From contig NZ_JAHCBF010000001.1 in the NCBI RefSeq assembly GCF_018398395.1, positions 372,001 through 436,000 on the forward strand: a stretch of DNA of 64,000 bases, in the 5' to 3' direction. How positions within the stretch are numbered: the first letter of the stretch is position 1; each line of letters opens with the position of its first letter. Of this stretch, positions 26,989-35,569 are shown piece after piece. This DNA is from Croceicoccus gelatinilyticus. GTDB lineage: Bacteria > Pseudomonadota > Alphaproteobacteria > Sphingomonadales > Sphingomonadaceae. The notes under the pieces were generated by a model. It was given only the letters and a program-made list of their open reading frames with translations. It was not told the origin of the DNA and did no database searches. The position numbers and the translations under genes are program-made.

Positions 26989-28473
26989 TCAGAAAAGTCC
27001 CGGAACTTCCCTTTGCGCCGTGCTGGGCCGCGTAGGCATAAGCAGGCGGCGCTGGCCCGATACCGACTGAGTCGTCTGTCCGCCGCTGATAGCGGTGCAC
27101 GAACGGCCGGCCAGGAAGTCGAGCGCACCGGCAATCGATGCCTCGTCCGGATCGCCAAGCTGCGTGAAGATGTCGTCGTCTGCACGGCAGGTCACCGGAA
27201 CCGACGAGGCCAGACCGGTGAAATAGTCCGCGTTGCCGTCCGCATTTTCCGTACGGAAGGTAACGACGCGCATACGATCGTCGCAGTCTTCGTTGTCGAA
27301 GCCGTACTGGCCCACGGGCTTGCCGTACGTGTTGGTGCCAACCAGCGCCATGTCGTTGCCGAGGTAAGGGATCATAGAATTGATGATAAGCTCACTGGCC
27401 GAAGCCGTACCGCCGCGGCCGATGAAGGCGATCTTCATCGGGGTGATCGACTGCGGCTGGCTGGCGAACAGGTAGCGTTCGTTATATTCCGACTTGCTGT
27501 CGCGCAGCGTCGTGCGGCTGAACACCTGGCCGACCTTGTCGCGGCCCATCAGGTCGCCCATCAATTCGGCAATGCGGACAAGCCCGCCACCGTTGTAGCG
27601 CAAGTCGACGATGACCTTGTCGATGCCCTGTGCGCGGAAATCGGCAAAGGCAGCACGCAAGTCAGGATCGGCAGTATCGATAAAGGTGCGCAGGTTCACG
27701 TAACCGACATTGATGCCGTTATCATTGATGACCTTGGCGCCGTAACGGTCGGAAACGGGATCGAGCGCGTAATCCTCTTTCGAAATGGTCACGACGCGCG
27801 TGGTGCCATCCGTGTCGCGCAGGCGGAACGAGCGCGTAACGCCGACATCTGATGAGCCCAGCGCGTCGGAGAAACCGGCCCAGCCTTCTGCGGCAACAAT
27901 GTCGCTGACATTTCGAAGCGTACCTTCGGTGTTGCCGACGGCGAGGATTTCGACGCCGCGGTCCATGCCGACGGCAAGTGCCGGTGCATCCTCGAAAGCC
28001 TCGATCACGAAAACGCTGTCGGTGCCATAACCGAGACGGATGCCGAAGCCGGCGGTCGACCCGCTGTTGTAATAGGCGTTCTCTTCCTCGATCGAGGTCA
28101 TGTACGTGAAATAGCGATCCTTCGACTGCGCCCGCGCAGGTGCGACCAGTGCGTCGATATAGTCCTGCACGCTGTCGTAGTTCGATGCCCGAACGCTCGT
28201 ATCAACCAGATCGGGGAACAGGTACCATTCATCGATGACTTCGCGTGCGAACTGCTGGCGGTTCGAAAGCGAACAGGCCGAAGTCGTCGAGGTTGGCGTG
28301 GGTGTCGGCGTGCCGCCGATGGTACCGCCGGACGTGCCAGAACTGCTTCCGCCACCGCCGCCACAGGCGGACAAGAGTGCGCAGGCCGCAAGGGCGAGGG
28401 GGAATTTACTGGCTTTCACGGGCGTCCCAATCCGTTGGCGCGGGCCGTGGATGCCCGCTAATTGTCGTTTCAT
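26989..28473 (-). CDS. S41-family peptidase lipoprotein (CtpA-like)
   Basis: About 494 residues: a lipoprotein signal ending LLSACGGGG, a Thr/Pro-rich linker and an N-terminal helical S41 cap. A PDZ-like region (STAGFGIRLGYGTDSVFVI) and the tail-specific protease core follow. The core has VIVDLRYNGGG and the serine of GGTASASELI. Such enzymes degrade periplasmic proteins at C-terminal ends. ATG at 28473 is preferred; GTG at 28419 is an alternative that shortens the leader. The gene follows the C15 peptidase gene by 15 bases, suggesting a two-gene unit of proteolytic function. Confidence 0.82.
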   Translation of the reverse strand: MKRQLAGIHGPRQRIGTPVKASKFPLALAACALLSACGGGGGSSSGTSGGTIGGTPTPTPTSTTSACSLSNRQQFAREVIDEWYLFPDLVDTSVRASNYDSVQDYIDALVAPARAQSKDRYFTYMTSIEEENAYYNSGSTAGFGIRLGYGTDSVFVIEAFEDAPALAVGMDRGVEILAVGNTEGTLRNVSDIVAAEGWAGFSDALGSSDVGVTRSFRLRDTDGTTRVVTISKEDYALDPVSDRYGAKVINDNGINVGYVNLRTFIDTADPDLRAAFADFRAQGIDKVIVDLRYNGGGLVRIAELMGDLMGRDKVGQVFSRTTLRDSKSEYNERYLFASQPQSITPMKIAFIGRGGTASASELIINSMIPYLGNDMALVGTNTYGKPVGQYGFDNEDCDDRMRVVTFRTENADGNADYFTGLASSVPVTCRADDDIFTQLGDPDEASIAGALDFLAGRSCTAISGGQTTQSVSGQRRLLMPTRPSTAQREVPGLF

Positions 28474-28488
28474 ATGCAAGGATCATCC

Positions 28489-29091
28489 TTAATTTGCGAT
28501 GACCATTCTTGCGATAATCCCCATACCTTTTTGCATGTCTTTGAGTGACATCGTTCCTGCCGCCGTTTCTGCGAGGGGCGTGCCGGGCAGGGCGGGGATG
28601 TGAACGAAAAGGCCGGGAATGCCATCCGAATGGCAGGGGCCGCTGAGAGCTGCGTGATACACGTGGTTGCACACGTAGCTGCCGGCATCGTCCGAGATTT
28701 CAGCATCGAGCCCCTCGGCGGTTAGCGCGGCGACCATGGAGCCAAGGTCGAGCCGAGTGTCGTGCACTGCGATGGGAGCATCGCTGGGCAAGGGGCAGTA
28801 GCCGGCGGAATCGGGCCTGTCGGGGAGGGAGGCGCTGGTCGAACGGCTTTCAAGGGTCAGCGCAGTCGCACGGTTGCTGTATCCGGTCATGATCACGGCT
28901 GACGCCTCGAAATTCAGCGCCTCAAGCATACGCGCGGGCGCGACGTCATAACGGGTGGGCAAGATGACGTGGCGTGCGGTCGACAGGACATCGTCATCCA
29001 TCTGCGCGAAAGAGCGTAGCAGCGTCTCTGTCGGATTGTCCGGAACGCCGGGGAAAGGTTCGAATGCCGTGATGAGGAGGGGCTTTGCCAT
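28489..29091 (-). CDS. Pyroglutamyl-peptidase I-like (C15) protein
   Basis: A 200-residue protein of the C15 family, starting ITAFEPFPGVPDNPTE. The catalytic cysteine is in YVCNHVYH (near residue 145), the histidine is in VHIP near residue 165, and the active-site glutamate is probably in TLESRS. The family removes N-terminal pyroglutamate. The substrate-binding loop TGYSNRATALT differs from GQAGGR of characterised enzymes, so specificity may differ. It is in the cytoplasm (no signal peptide) and lies just upstream of the S41 lipoprotein gene. Confidence 0.75.
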   Translation of the reverse strand: MAKPLLITAFEPFPGVPDNPTETLLRSFAQMDDDVLSTARHVILPTRYDVAPARMLEALNFEASAVIMTGYSNRATALTLESRSTSASLPDRPDSAGYCPLPSDAPIAVHDTRLDLGSMVAALTAEGLDAEISDDAGSYVCNHVYHAALSGPCHSDGIPGLFVHIPALPGTPLAETAAGTMSLKDMQKGMGIIARMVIAN

Positions 29092-29171
29092 GGTTCAGGA
29101 TATCGAACCGAGCGGGAAAATCGTCAAGATGGCCGGCCGCTGCAGATGAATGGCAAGTTAACTGGATGGTA

Positions 29172-29201
29172 TTGTCAATGAACTTCAGATTAACGTAAAT
29201 A
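29172..29201 (+). promoter_or_regulatory. Possible promoter upstream of the Ala/Pro-rich protein
   Basis: TTGTCA (29172-29177) and TAAATA (29196-29201) are separated by 18 bases inside a 240-base AT-rich intergenic region (29092-29331), which stands out from its GC-rich surroundings. Assignment is from motif similarity only. Confidence 0.35.
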
Positions 29202-29331
29202 CAGAGTTCAGTTCGTAATAGTTTTAGTCGTTTTGTGGAAAACTCTACTTGACGATTAAATCGGTTCGTCTTGCCGCAAAATTGCCATGTTTGCGGATCG
29301 CGGAATGACAATCGTTGTTACTCCCAGTGCC

Positions 29332-30387
29332 ATGAAGACGAATCTCGAACTCATCCGCCCCGCCGGCAGCGCCATTGCAGCTGTCCTGGCACTGACTGCA
29401 ACCAACGCGCTGGCCCAGGACGCCACGTCGCCGGATATCGTGGTGCCGACTGTTCCCACAGTCACCGAGGCCGCGCCCACGACGACAGCGACCACGCCGC
29501 AGATCGTGATCCCCGATCCGACCCCGTCGCAGGCCGCGGCTATTGCACCGACTGTCCAGGCCGAGCCAGAGCCGACAGTCGTTGCAGCGCCTGTTGAGCC
29601 GGTCGAAGCTGCGCCGGTCGCGGATGCGCCTGCTGCGGTCACAGCCGTGCCCAGCGAACCTTCGACCCGCGTTGCTAGTGTTGCTGCGGCAGATCCTTCG
29701 CCGATCCAGCAGGCTGACATTGCCGCAGAGGCAGAAAGCGCCGGAGTGCCGGTCGTCGACGATGCCGTCGAAAGCGATCCTGCGCTCGCCGCCACCAGCA
29801 GCGCGACCGCTGCGCCGCTCAGCGATCCGGCCGCAGGTGACGATACGAACGCCACTCTGACAATGGCGGGTGGTGCTGCGGCTCTTGGTCTCGGATTCGT
29901 CGGACTGTTCATGGCGGGATCGGCGCGTCGCAGGCGCCGTGATCGTCACGGGACGACGGCGGCAATGACGGACGAACGCAAGACCCTGCCCCTGCGGAAG
30001 GAACCTGCCACCGTCCCTGCTGCCGCCGTCGCCCCGACTGCTGCCATTCCGGCAGAGCCGGAGCCTGCAATTGCGCAGCGTCGTCAGCCTAATGTCACGT
30101 ATGGTGGCAGCAAGTGGGACGATGCCGGCTACGTCAATGCTTCGCCTGCATCGGCGGTCCTGCCGGCAGGTGAAGTGCCGCGCAGCGCCGAAGGTCGTCG
30201 CGCCTTGCTGGAACGTCTGGTCCGCGCCAAGCCTGACGAAGCGATCCCGTTCCGTTCGCCCAAGGCGCGCCGTCGTCGTGCACGCCTGATCGTTCAGAGC
30301 CTGACCCAGCGCCTGCGGGAGCAGCCGAATCTCGACTTCCGCCGCTTCTACCAAGGCTTCGCACAGCGCCGTCATGCGCCCGCCTGA
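29332..30387 (+). CDS. Secreted/anchored Ala-Pro-rich protein, 351 aa
   Basis: A signal peptide (SAIAAVLALTATNALA) is followed by about 170 residues of low-complexity Ala/Pro/Thr/Val/Glu. A single membrane helix comes next (GGAAALGLGFVGLFMAG, near residues 180-197), then a strongly basic stop-transfer (ARRRRRDRHG). The last 120 residues would be cytoplasmic and contain RRALLERLVRAKP and a basic C-terminus (ARRRRARLIVQSLTQRL). The topology suggests a bitopic protein linking periplasm and cytoplasm; no known domain is visible. A clear terminator follows at 30455. Confidence 0.65.
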   Translation: MKTNLELIRPAGSAIAAVLALTATNALAQDATSPDIVVPTVPTVTEAAPTTTATTPQIVIPDPTPSQAAAIAPTVQAEPEPTVVAAPVEPVEAAPVADAPAAVTAVPSEPSTRVASVAAADPSPIQQADIAAEAESAGVPVVDDAVESDPALAATSSATAAPLSDPAAGDDTNATLTMAGGAAALGLGFVGLFMAGSARRRRRDRHGTTAAMTDERKTLPLRKEPATVPAAAVAPTAAIPAEPEPAIAQRRQPNVTYGGSKWDDAGYVNASPASAVLPAGEVPRSAEGRRALLERLVRAKPDEAIPFRSPKARRRRARLIVQSLTQRLREQPNLDFRRFYQGFAQRRHAPA

Positions 30388-30454
30388 GCGCTTCGGCGGC
30401 CCCGTCAAGTCCTGCGGGGCCGCCAGATGCATCTAAACCGGGCAAAACGCCGGG

Positions 30455-30482
30455 AGCGCCCCTCGCAAGGGGGGCGCTTTTC
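30455..30482 (+). terminator. Intrinsic terminator
   Basis: AGCGCCCC (30455-30462) pairs with GGGGCGCT (30471-30478) and runs into TTTT at 30478-30481. It lies 68 bases after the Ala/Pro-rich gene and before the PEBP gene. A weaker hairpin (CCCCGTCAAGTCCTGCGGGG) sits just after the stop codon. Confidence 0.8.
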
Positions 30483-30570
30483 CCATAAGCCCGAGAGTGA
30501 AGTCGTGCCGCCCGCGCCCGCAAGGCTCGTTCGGCACCTATCTTGAAGACACGAATTGCAAGAGTTGCCC

Positions 30571-31146
30571 ATGTCCGAGTGCCCCGCCTGGCTCGAAGCC
30601 GCCCTGAACGATGCAGCAGATGGTTCGCTTACCGTCGCTTCGCTGGGGAGCGCGTCGCTGCTCGGCGCCGGTGGCCTCAAGCTGACGAGCGCCGCATTCG
30701 AAGACGGCGAGGAACTCGACCCCTCGTTCACCGCGGACGAGGAAGACGCCGTCGCGCCGCCGATGGAATGGAACCAGCCGCCCGAAGGCACCATGGAAAT
30801 GGCGATCGTCGTCGAGGACGCGACTGCCGGGGCAAAGTGCCACTGGCTCGTCTGGGGTATCGCGCCCCAGCGCGGCAAGCTGATGGAAGGCGAAGTTCCG
30901 CCGCGCACCGGCAAAAATGGCGCGGGAAATTCCGACTGGCTACTCCCCGCGCTCGCCGACGATGAGGAACACTCGTTCGTGTTCCAGCTCTACGCGCTGG
31001 ACGCACCGCTGAATCTCGCACCGGGCGCTTCGCGAAAGGCGCTGGTCGAGGCAATGCAGGGACACGTCATTTCCGTGTCGCTGCTGACGGGTACTTATGC
31101 CCGTGAAAAGGAAATCGAGGATTGGGACGACATCGACGTGGAATAG
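30571..31146 (+). CDS. YbhB/YbcL-family (PEBP-like) protein
   Basis: The 191-residue product is a phosphatidylethanolamine-binding/Raf-kinase-inhibitor-like protein. LKLTSAAFEDGEELDPSFTADEEDAVAPPMEW is the family opening, with the ligand-pocket string CHWLVWGI and PPRTGKNGAGNSDW after it. Bacterial members bind small anions or lipids and their cellular role is unclear. There is no signal peptide. ATG at 30571 is used; a TTG 15 bases earlier is possible. A SWIB gene follows by 44 bases. Confidence 0.85.
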   Translation: MSECPAWLEAALNDAADGSLTVASLGSASLLGAGGLKLTSAAFEDGEELDPSFTADEEDAVAPPMEWNQPPEGTMEMAIVVEDATAGAKCHWLVWGIAPQRGKLMEGEVPPRTGKNGAGNSDWLLPALADDEEHSFVFQLYALDAPLNLAPGASRKALVEAMQGHVISVSLLTGTYAREKEIEDWDDIDVE

Positions 31147-31190
31147 TCCACTTCGATCAATCGATCCCCATTTTGAAGGGAGCCTAGGAA

Positions 31191-31442
31191 ATGGCCGCCA
31201 AGAACAATGCGATCAACAAGCCCGTCGCCGTTTCGCCGACGCTCGAGACTATCGTCGGCAAGGGCCCGATGTCGCGCGGCGAAGTGACCAAGAAGGTCTG
31301 GGAATACATCAAGAAGAACGACCTTCAGGACGCGAACGACAAGCGCACGATCGTGCCCGACGCCAAGCTGGGCGCTGTCATCGGTAACGAGAAGATCTCG
31401 ATGTTCAAGATGACCGCTGCGGTTTCGAAGCACCTCGGCTAA
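31191..31442 (+). CDS. SWIB/MDM2-domain protein
   Basis: An 83-residue protein almost wholly made of a SWIB/MDM2 domain (SRGEVTKKVWEYIKKNDLQDAND, then KLGAVIGNEKISMFKMTAAVSKHL). In eukaryotes this fold is part of chromatin remodelers; short bacterial forms occur in several phyla, with some fused to topoisomerase, and their role is unknown. AAGGGAGCCTAGGAA gives a strong ribosome site. It converges on a DoxX-like gene with only 20 bases between. Confidence 0.9.
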   Translation: MAAKNNAINKPVAVSPTLETIVGKGPMSRGEVTKKVWEYIKKNDLQDANDKRTIVPDAKLGAVIGNEKISMFKMTAAVSKHLG

Positions 31443-31462
31443 GCGAGGTTACGAGCGCAAGC

Positions 31463-31906
31463 TCACCTCTTCCGGCGGGGCCAGTCGATGACCCCGCCGG
31501 TCCAGAGGGCCAACCAGATCAGCACCGGCTGCAGCGCCATGCGCGGCAGGTGATAGGCAAGGCCCCATCCATGGTCCGGCGCGGCCATGTCCATTATCAT
31601 GTGATTTATGTTCGCTGGCCATACGCATAGCGCGTAGAGGGCAAGGCCAATCCCTGCTGCCTGGCGCAGCCTGAGATTGGAGGGCTGCGCCAGCGCGGCA
31701 GCGCCTGCCAGTTCGGCGATGCCTGTCCAGAAAATAATTGTCTCCGGCATTGGTACCCAATTCGGCGTGATTTTCAGGAAAGTCTGCGGATTGGCCAGAT
31801 GGGCATAACCGGCAAACAGATAGAGCAGCGCGAGCACGATACGCAGGACCGTGCGGGTCGGGCTGGATCGGGGCGCGGTTTCGGAACTGGTATTGGTCTG
31901 GCTCAT
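31463..31906 (-). CDS. DoxX-like membrane protein
   Basis: A 147-residue protein with four membrane helices and the DoxX-type opening RIVLALLYLFAGYAHLANPQTFLKI. A TGIAELAGAAALAQP turn follows, then LALYALCVWPANINHMI. DoxX-family proteins are small redox-associated membrane components. ATG at 31906 was chosen over upstream codons because the family pattern starts at the first helix. It stands alone, diverging from the DUF72 gene with 35 bases between. Confidence 0.8.
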   Translation of the reverse strand: MSQTNTSSETAPRSSPTRTVLRIVLALLYLFAGYAHLANPQTFLKITPNWVPMPETIIFWTGIAELAGAAALAQPSNLRLRQAAGIGLALYALCVWPANINHMIMDMAAPDHGWGLAYHLPRMALQPVLIWLALWTGGVIDWPRRKR

Positions 31907-31941
31907 TCCGACCTCATGCACAGAGCAGACCCCATCCCGCA

Positions 31942-32715
31942 ATGACCATCCGCACCGGCATTGGCGGCTGGACGTATGAGCCGTGGCGCGGATTGTTCTA
32001 TCCGGATGACCTGCGGCAGAAGGACGAGCTTGCATACGCCGCGTCCCGCTTGGGCGCGATCGAGGTGAATGGCACATTCTATCGCTTGCAGAAGCCGGAG
32101 ACTTTTGCCCGTTGGCATGACGAAACGCCTGACGGGTTCGTGTTCGCTCTCAAAGGGTCGCGCTATGTCATGACACGCAAGAAGCTGGCTGACGCTGGTG
32201 AAGCAGTCGAGCGTTTTGTGGGGCAGGGCATCGCCGAACTTGGCGACAAGTTGGGACCCGTGTTGTGGCAGATGCCCAAGACGCGCAGCTTCGATCGCGA
32301 TGACATGGCCGCATTCCTGGAATTGCTGCCCCGTGAAGTGGACGGACTTCCCTTAAGGCATGCGATCGAGGTGCAGCATCACAGCTTCGGCTGCGACGAG
32401 TTCATTGAGATAGCGACAAGGGCCGGCGTCGCGATCGCCTATATCGACGCGGAGGATGTTCCCGCTATCGATCGACAGACAGCAGACTTTTCCTATGCCC
32501 GCCTGAAAAGGGCGCAATCGCGGCTAAAGCGCGGTTATCCGCCTGCCGCGCTCGATCAGTTTGTGGCGAAGGCGCAGGCGTGGGAAGAGGAGGGGGAGGA
32601 GGACGAGGAGGGGGAAGGTCGCGACGTCTTCATGTTCTGCATCAATGGCGCGAAAGAGCGCGCGCCTGCCGCAGCCATGGCTTTGGCGCGTAAGATCGCG
32701 GCTAGTGCTTCTTGA
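31942..32715 (+). CDS. DUF72 (YecE-like) TIM-barrel protein
   Basis: The 257-residue product opens IRTGIGGWTYEPWRGLFYP, the DUF72 signature, with EVNGTFYRLQKPETFARW and FALKGSRYVMTRKKL further on. The family adopts a TIM-barrel fold and its biochemical role is unknown. An unusual run of glutamate and glycine (EEEGEEDEEGEGRD, near residues 215-230) is inserted just before the last conserved strand and comes from a GAG/GGG-rich DNA stretch at 32580-32620. The end overlaps the convergent ion-channel gene by 14 bases. Confidence 0.88.
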   Translation: MTIRTGIGGWTYEPWRGLFYPDDLRQKDELAYAASRLGAIEVNGTFYRLQKPETFARWHDETPDGFVFALKGSRYVMTRKKLADAGEAVERFVGQGIAELGDKLGPVLWQMPKTRSFDRDDMAAFLELLPREVDGLPLRHAIEVQHHSFGCDEFIEIATRAGVAIAYIDAEDVPAIDRQTADFSYARLKRAQSRLKRGYPPAALDQFVAKAQAWEEEGEEDEEGEGRDVFMFCINGAKERAPAAAMALARKIAASAS

Positions 32716-33166
32716 TGTCGAGACGCCCGAGGATGCGGACGAAATAGGCGGTGGACCACCCCAGCAGGATTATCCCGCAAATCCCTTCCAGCGCGCCGAC
32801 GATCCGCCAGTCGCTCGCCATCGCGACGTCGTCGTACCCGATCGCGCCGTAGGAAATGGTCGAATAGTAGATCGCCGATTCCAGCGTCGGCAACGCGCCC
32901 ACCGCACGGAAGAACAGCGCGAACATCCAGATTTCGATCCCATGCAGGATGAAGAGGCCATAGACGATGGCGAGCGTGATCATGATGCCGTGAAACGACA
33001 CAGGCGGGAGGTGCGTCACGCGCTGGTCCGATTCCGACGGGTTCACGAAATGTGTCAGCAGCGCGAGACCAAGGCCGTGCACGGTGACGCACGCCATGAT
33101 CATCGCGGTCGACGAGGCGAGCTGCGGCATCAGGATATGTATTGATTGAACGGTATGTTCGTCCAC
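32702..33166 (-). CDS. Two-helix ion channel protein
   Basis: A 154-residue membrane protein with an N-terminal helix pair and a C-terminal pore module. The re-entrant loop reads YYSTISYGAIGYDD where potassium channels have T-x-G-Y-G. The filter is altered, so the selectivity is uncertain. Similar Ion_trans_2-like bacterial proteins are common in this group. GTG at 33166 has GGGAGG upstream. Its 3' end overlaps the DUF72 gene by 14 bases on the other strand. Confidence 0.75.
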   Translation of the reverse strand: MDEHTVQSIHILMPQLASSTAMIMACVTVHGLGLALLTHFVNPSESDQRVTHLPPVSFHGIMITLAIVYGLFILHGIEIWMFALFFRAVGALPTLESAIYYSTISYGAIGYDDVAMASDWRIVGALEGICGIILLGWSTAYFVRILGRLDIKKH

Positions 33167-33204
33167 GCTCGCCTCCCTGCCGCCAAGTTCGCCAGCGGGA
33201 GGCT

Positions 33205-33621
33205 TCAGGTCAAGAGTTCGAGCGTCCGCGTATCCCGCTTACCGTCGTAGAAAGCCTCGATAATCGCGTCGAAAGGCGCGGCGTCGGTTGCAACGGCGGC
33301 GAACAGTGTCATCGAGCTGTTTAGCTTCATCGCGTCGATCGTCCCGAGGATGGCGACGGCGCTGCGTTTACCCGCCCATGCGGAAACGGCTTCGCAGCAT
33401 TCGCAAAGCCGTTGTCCCAGTAAGTCGTGGCTCAAGAACGCGACGGCTTCGTCGCGGTCCTTGATTGCGTAAAAACGAGCCATATCACTGTGGCCGAGGC
33501 CTGCGATCTGGGGAAAGATGAACCACATCCAGTGGCTTTGTTTTCGCCCGGCGCGAAGTTCGGAAAGCGCTTTGGGGTAGATACCCGCTTGCGCTTCGAC
33601 GAACCGCTCCAGTGCGGACAT
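33205..33621 (-). CDS. DUF1810-family protein
   Basis: A 138-residue protein beginning MSALERFVEAQAGIYPKALSE, with SHWMWFIFPQIAGLGHS, the hallmark of DUF1810 (YbdF-like, calpastatin-like in older annotation). ATG at 33621 is preferred to TTG 9 bases upstream. It is the last of four small minus-strand genes (34308 to 33205), each overlapping or abutting the next. The function is not known. Confidence 0.85.
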   Translation of the reverse strand: MSALERFVEAQAGIYPKALSELRAGRKQSHWMWFIFPQIAGLGHSDMARFYAIKDRDEAVAFLSHDLLGQRLCECCEAVSAWAGKRSAVAILGTIDAMKLNSSMTLFAAVATDAAPFDAIIEAFYDGKRDTRTLELLT

Positions 33622-33626
33622 CGGGA

Positions 33627-33809
33627 TCAATCCTTGTGGTCGGGCAGGTCCTTGGTGCTGGTTGAGGCCATGTCGTCCAATTCCTCTTCGGTCATGGAAT
33701 CGTACATGTCCTTCGACGCGCCCTGCAGGTCGCCGACTTTCGTATCGCCGCGCTTGGCGGAAAGCGCGGCACCGGCAGCGCGCTGCTGCGCTTTCGATTC
33801 CGCCTTCAT
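33627..33809 (-). CDS. DUF3008-family small protein
   Basis: A 60-residue charged protein matching DUF3008 (AQQRAAGAALSAKRGD, then ASKDMYDSMTEEELDDMAST and the LPDHKD end). Family members appear in stress-inducible operons. It shares one base with the upstream gene (TGATG overlap), so it is translated as part of the four-gene unit. Confidence 0.85.
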   Translation of the reverse strand: MKAESKAQQRAAGAALSAKRGDTKVGDLQGASKDMYDSMTEEELDDMASTSTKDLPDHKD

Positions 33810-34033
33810 CAGTTTGCCGCTTCCAGTTCCGAGCCGAGCTTCAGAACTTCGTCGCCGTCTTCCTGCTTGATCAGATAGGCGGGATTGTCCTCGGTTCCGT
33901 TTTTCGAAACCTTGCTGCCTTGAAGAGTGCGTTCGACATCACGCTCGAACCTTTCCTGAACTTGCCCGGTGCCGGTGCCATTGCCCCAGTTCCACTTTAC
34001 GTGCTGGTTCTTCTGGAACTTGTTCTCGGCCAT
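33809..34033 (-). CDS. DUF2945 (HVA1/TUDOR-like) small protein
   Basis: A 74-residue protein with FQKNQHVKWNWGNGTGTGQV and AYLIKQEDGDEVLKLGSEL, matching DUF2945, a small beta-barrel of TUDOR-like fold. Such proteins are often near DUF3008 and DUF1810 genes. The single-base overlap at each end shows tight translational coupling. The function is unknown. Confidence 0.85.
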   Translation of the reverse strand: MAENKFQKNQHVKWNWGNGTGTGQVQERFERDVERTLQGSKVSKNGTEDNPAYLIKQEDGDEVLKLGSELEAAN

Positions 34034-34308
34034 TATTGGGCCGCCTCGGTCATGGGCTGTGTCGTCTCGTCGACTTCGTCCGCTGCGCCGTCGATGGGTT
34101 CACCTGCGGCGGTGTAGGGATCGGTAGTGCGTTCCGATCCGCTTTCGATCGGATCGTCGGCTGTGGCAGCGCCCGTGATCCATACGATCGTCATGGCAGC
34201 GGCCGCCAGAACGAGGCTGATGATGAGGACGTAACGCACGATATGAGGCGTGCTGCCCGCACGCGCTTCGTTGGTGGTGACGTCTACTTCGTCGCCGTGT
34301 CGTTCCAT
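34033..34308 (-). CDS. Small single-pass membrane protein, 91 aa
   Basis: The first 25 residues are charged (MERHGDEVDVTTNEARAGS), followed by one membrane helix (YVLIISLVLAAAAMTIVWITG, near residues 27-47) and an acidic/Thr-rich tail. ATG at 34308 is chosen for GGAG 7 bases before it; a TTG lies one codon upstream. It is the first gene of the small four-gene operon. No family is recognised. Confidence 0.65.
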   Translation of the reverse strand: MERHGDEVDVTTNEARAGSTPHIVRYVLIISLVLAAAAMTIVWITGAATADDPIESGSERTTDPYTAAGEPIDGAADEVDETTQPMTEAAQ

Positions 34309-34432
34309 CAAATACTCCTGTGTTTCGCGATCTTGTGACGCCGGCCCTTCGAAAAGAGCCGGCCTTTCACCACACAGAACGCACTTTCGCGCAGAAATGT
34401 TCCGCCCGAACCATGCAGGAGCGAGTATCTAA

Positions 34433-34455
34433 GGGGCCGCGAAACCCGCAGCCCC
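34433..34455 (-). terminator. Probable terminator of dapD
   Basis: On the minus strand GGGGCTGCG, a 5-base loop and CGCGGCCCC form a 9-bp stem with one G-U pair, just after the dapD stop (34464). Only TT follows, so termination efficiency is uncertain. A second hairpin, GCCGGC/GCCGGC with a CTT/AAG inner stem (34340-34363), sits between it and the small-protein operon. Confidence 0.5.
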
Positions 34456-34463
34456 GTGCCGTT

Positions 34464-35306
34464 TTACGGACGAAGCAGTTCGTTGATCGAGGTCTTCGAA
34501 CGGGTCTGCGCGTCGACCGTCTTCACGATCACGGCGCAGTACAGCGACGGGCCGGGCGTGCCGTCGGGAAGCGGCTTGCCGGGCATCGAGCCGGGGACCA
34601 CGACCGAGTAGGGCGGAACCTTGCCCATGTGGACTTCGCCGGTCGCACGGTCGACGATGCGGGTCGACGCACCGAGGTACACGCCCATCGAAAGCACTGC
34701 GCCTTCGCCGACATGGACGCCTTCGGCCACTTCGGCACGGGCACCGATGAAGCAGTTGTCTTCGATGATGACAGGTTCGGCCTGCAGCGGTTCGAGAACG
34801 CCGCCGATGCCCGCGCCGCCCGAAAGGTGCACGTTCTTGCCGATCTGCGCGCACGAGCCGACCGTAGCCCAGGTGTCGACCATCGTGCCTTCATCGACAA
34901 ACGCGCCGATGTTGACGAAGCTGGGCATCAGGACGACGCCCTTGGCGATGTAAGAACCGCGCCGGGCTACTGCGCCCGGTACAACGCGGAAACCGGCTTC
35001 GGCAAAGCGCGTGTCGCTCCAGCCCGAAAACTTCGAAGGCACCTTGTCATAGGCCGGCGCGCCTGCCGAACCCTCGGGCACGATCTCGTTCTCGTTCAGG
35101 CGGAAGGAAAGCAGCACGGCCTTCTTCAGCCACTGGTTCACGACCCACTCGCCGTCCTTCTTCTCGGCCACGCGGGCCTCGCCGCTATCGAGCATGGCCA
35201 GTGCCTTTTCGACGTTCGCGCGCACTTCGGTGCTTTCGGGCGTGACGCTGGCGCGATCTTCGAAAGCGGCGTCGATTGCGGCGATCAGGGCGGCGTTGTC
35301 GGACAT
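34464..35306 (-). CDS. dapD: Tetrahydrodipicolinate N-succinyltransferase
   Basis: The 280-residue enzyme has the left-handed hexapeptide-repeat helix ([20 protein letters not shown] and [20 protein letters not shown]). It also carries the N-terminal succinyl-CoA region [19 protein letters not shown]. It acts in lysine and diaminopimelate synthesis, succinylating tetrahydrodipicolinate. ATG at 35306 follows CAAGGAA; upstream codons in the same frame are not coding. No other dap genes are adjacent. Confidence 0.96.
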   Translation of the reverse strand: MSDNAALIAAIDAAFEDRASVTPESTEVRANVEKALAMLDSGEARVAEKKDGEWVVNQWLKKAVLLSFRLNENEIVPEGSAGAPAYDKVPSKFSGWSDTRFAEAGFRVVPGAVARRGSYIAKGVVLMPSFVNIGAFVDEGTMVDTWATVGSCAQIGKNVHLSGGAGIGGVLEPLQAEPVIIEDNCFIGARAEVAEGVHVGEGAVLSMGVYLGASTRIVDRATGEVHMGKVPPYSVVVPGSMPGKPLPDGTPGPSLYCAVIVKTVDAQTRSKTSINELLRP

Positions 35307-35569
35307 GGCATTTCCTTGGCAATGGGCTGCCTGCAAGCACTGCGGGCACGGATGTGACGAACTCACCGGGCCGCCTATCGCCAGAAATGCGCGCGGGCAA
35401 CCGGGATTAGAGGACGAGAAGCGTACGGTCGGTGGCACGTAGCACATACCGTGGGTCATTCACCGATCATCCATACCCTTGCCGATATGGTCCGAAATGG
35501 CGCAAGCATCGGGCAGTTATCGGGACGGATCCTGCTAAAACATTGCGATGCAAGGATGGACGGGACTGA

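Noticed and set aside
28478-28490. AAGGATNATCCTT palindrome before the S41 gene as an operator
   Set aside because: Half of it serves as the likely ribosome site, and the gap to the upstream gene is only 15 bases, so symmetry may be accidental.
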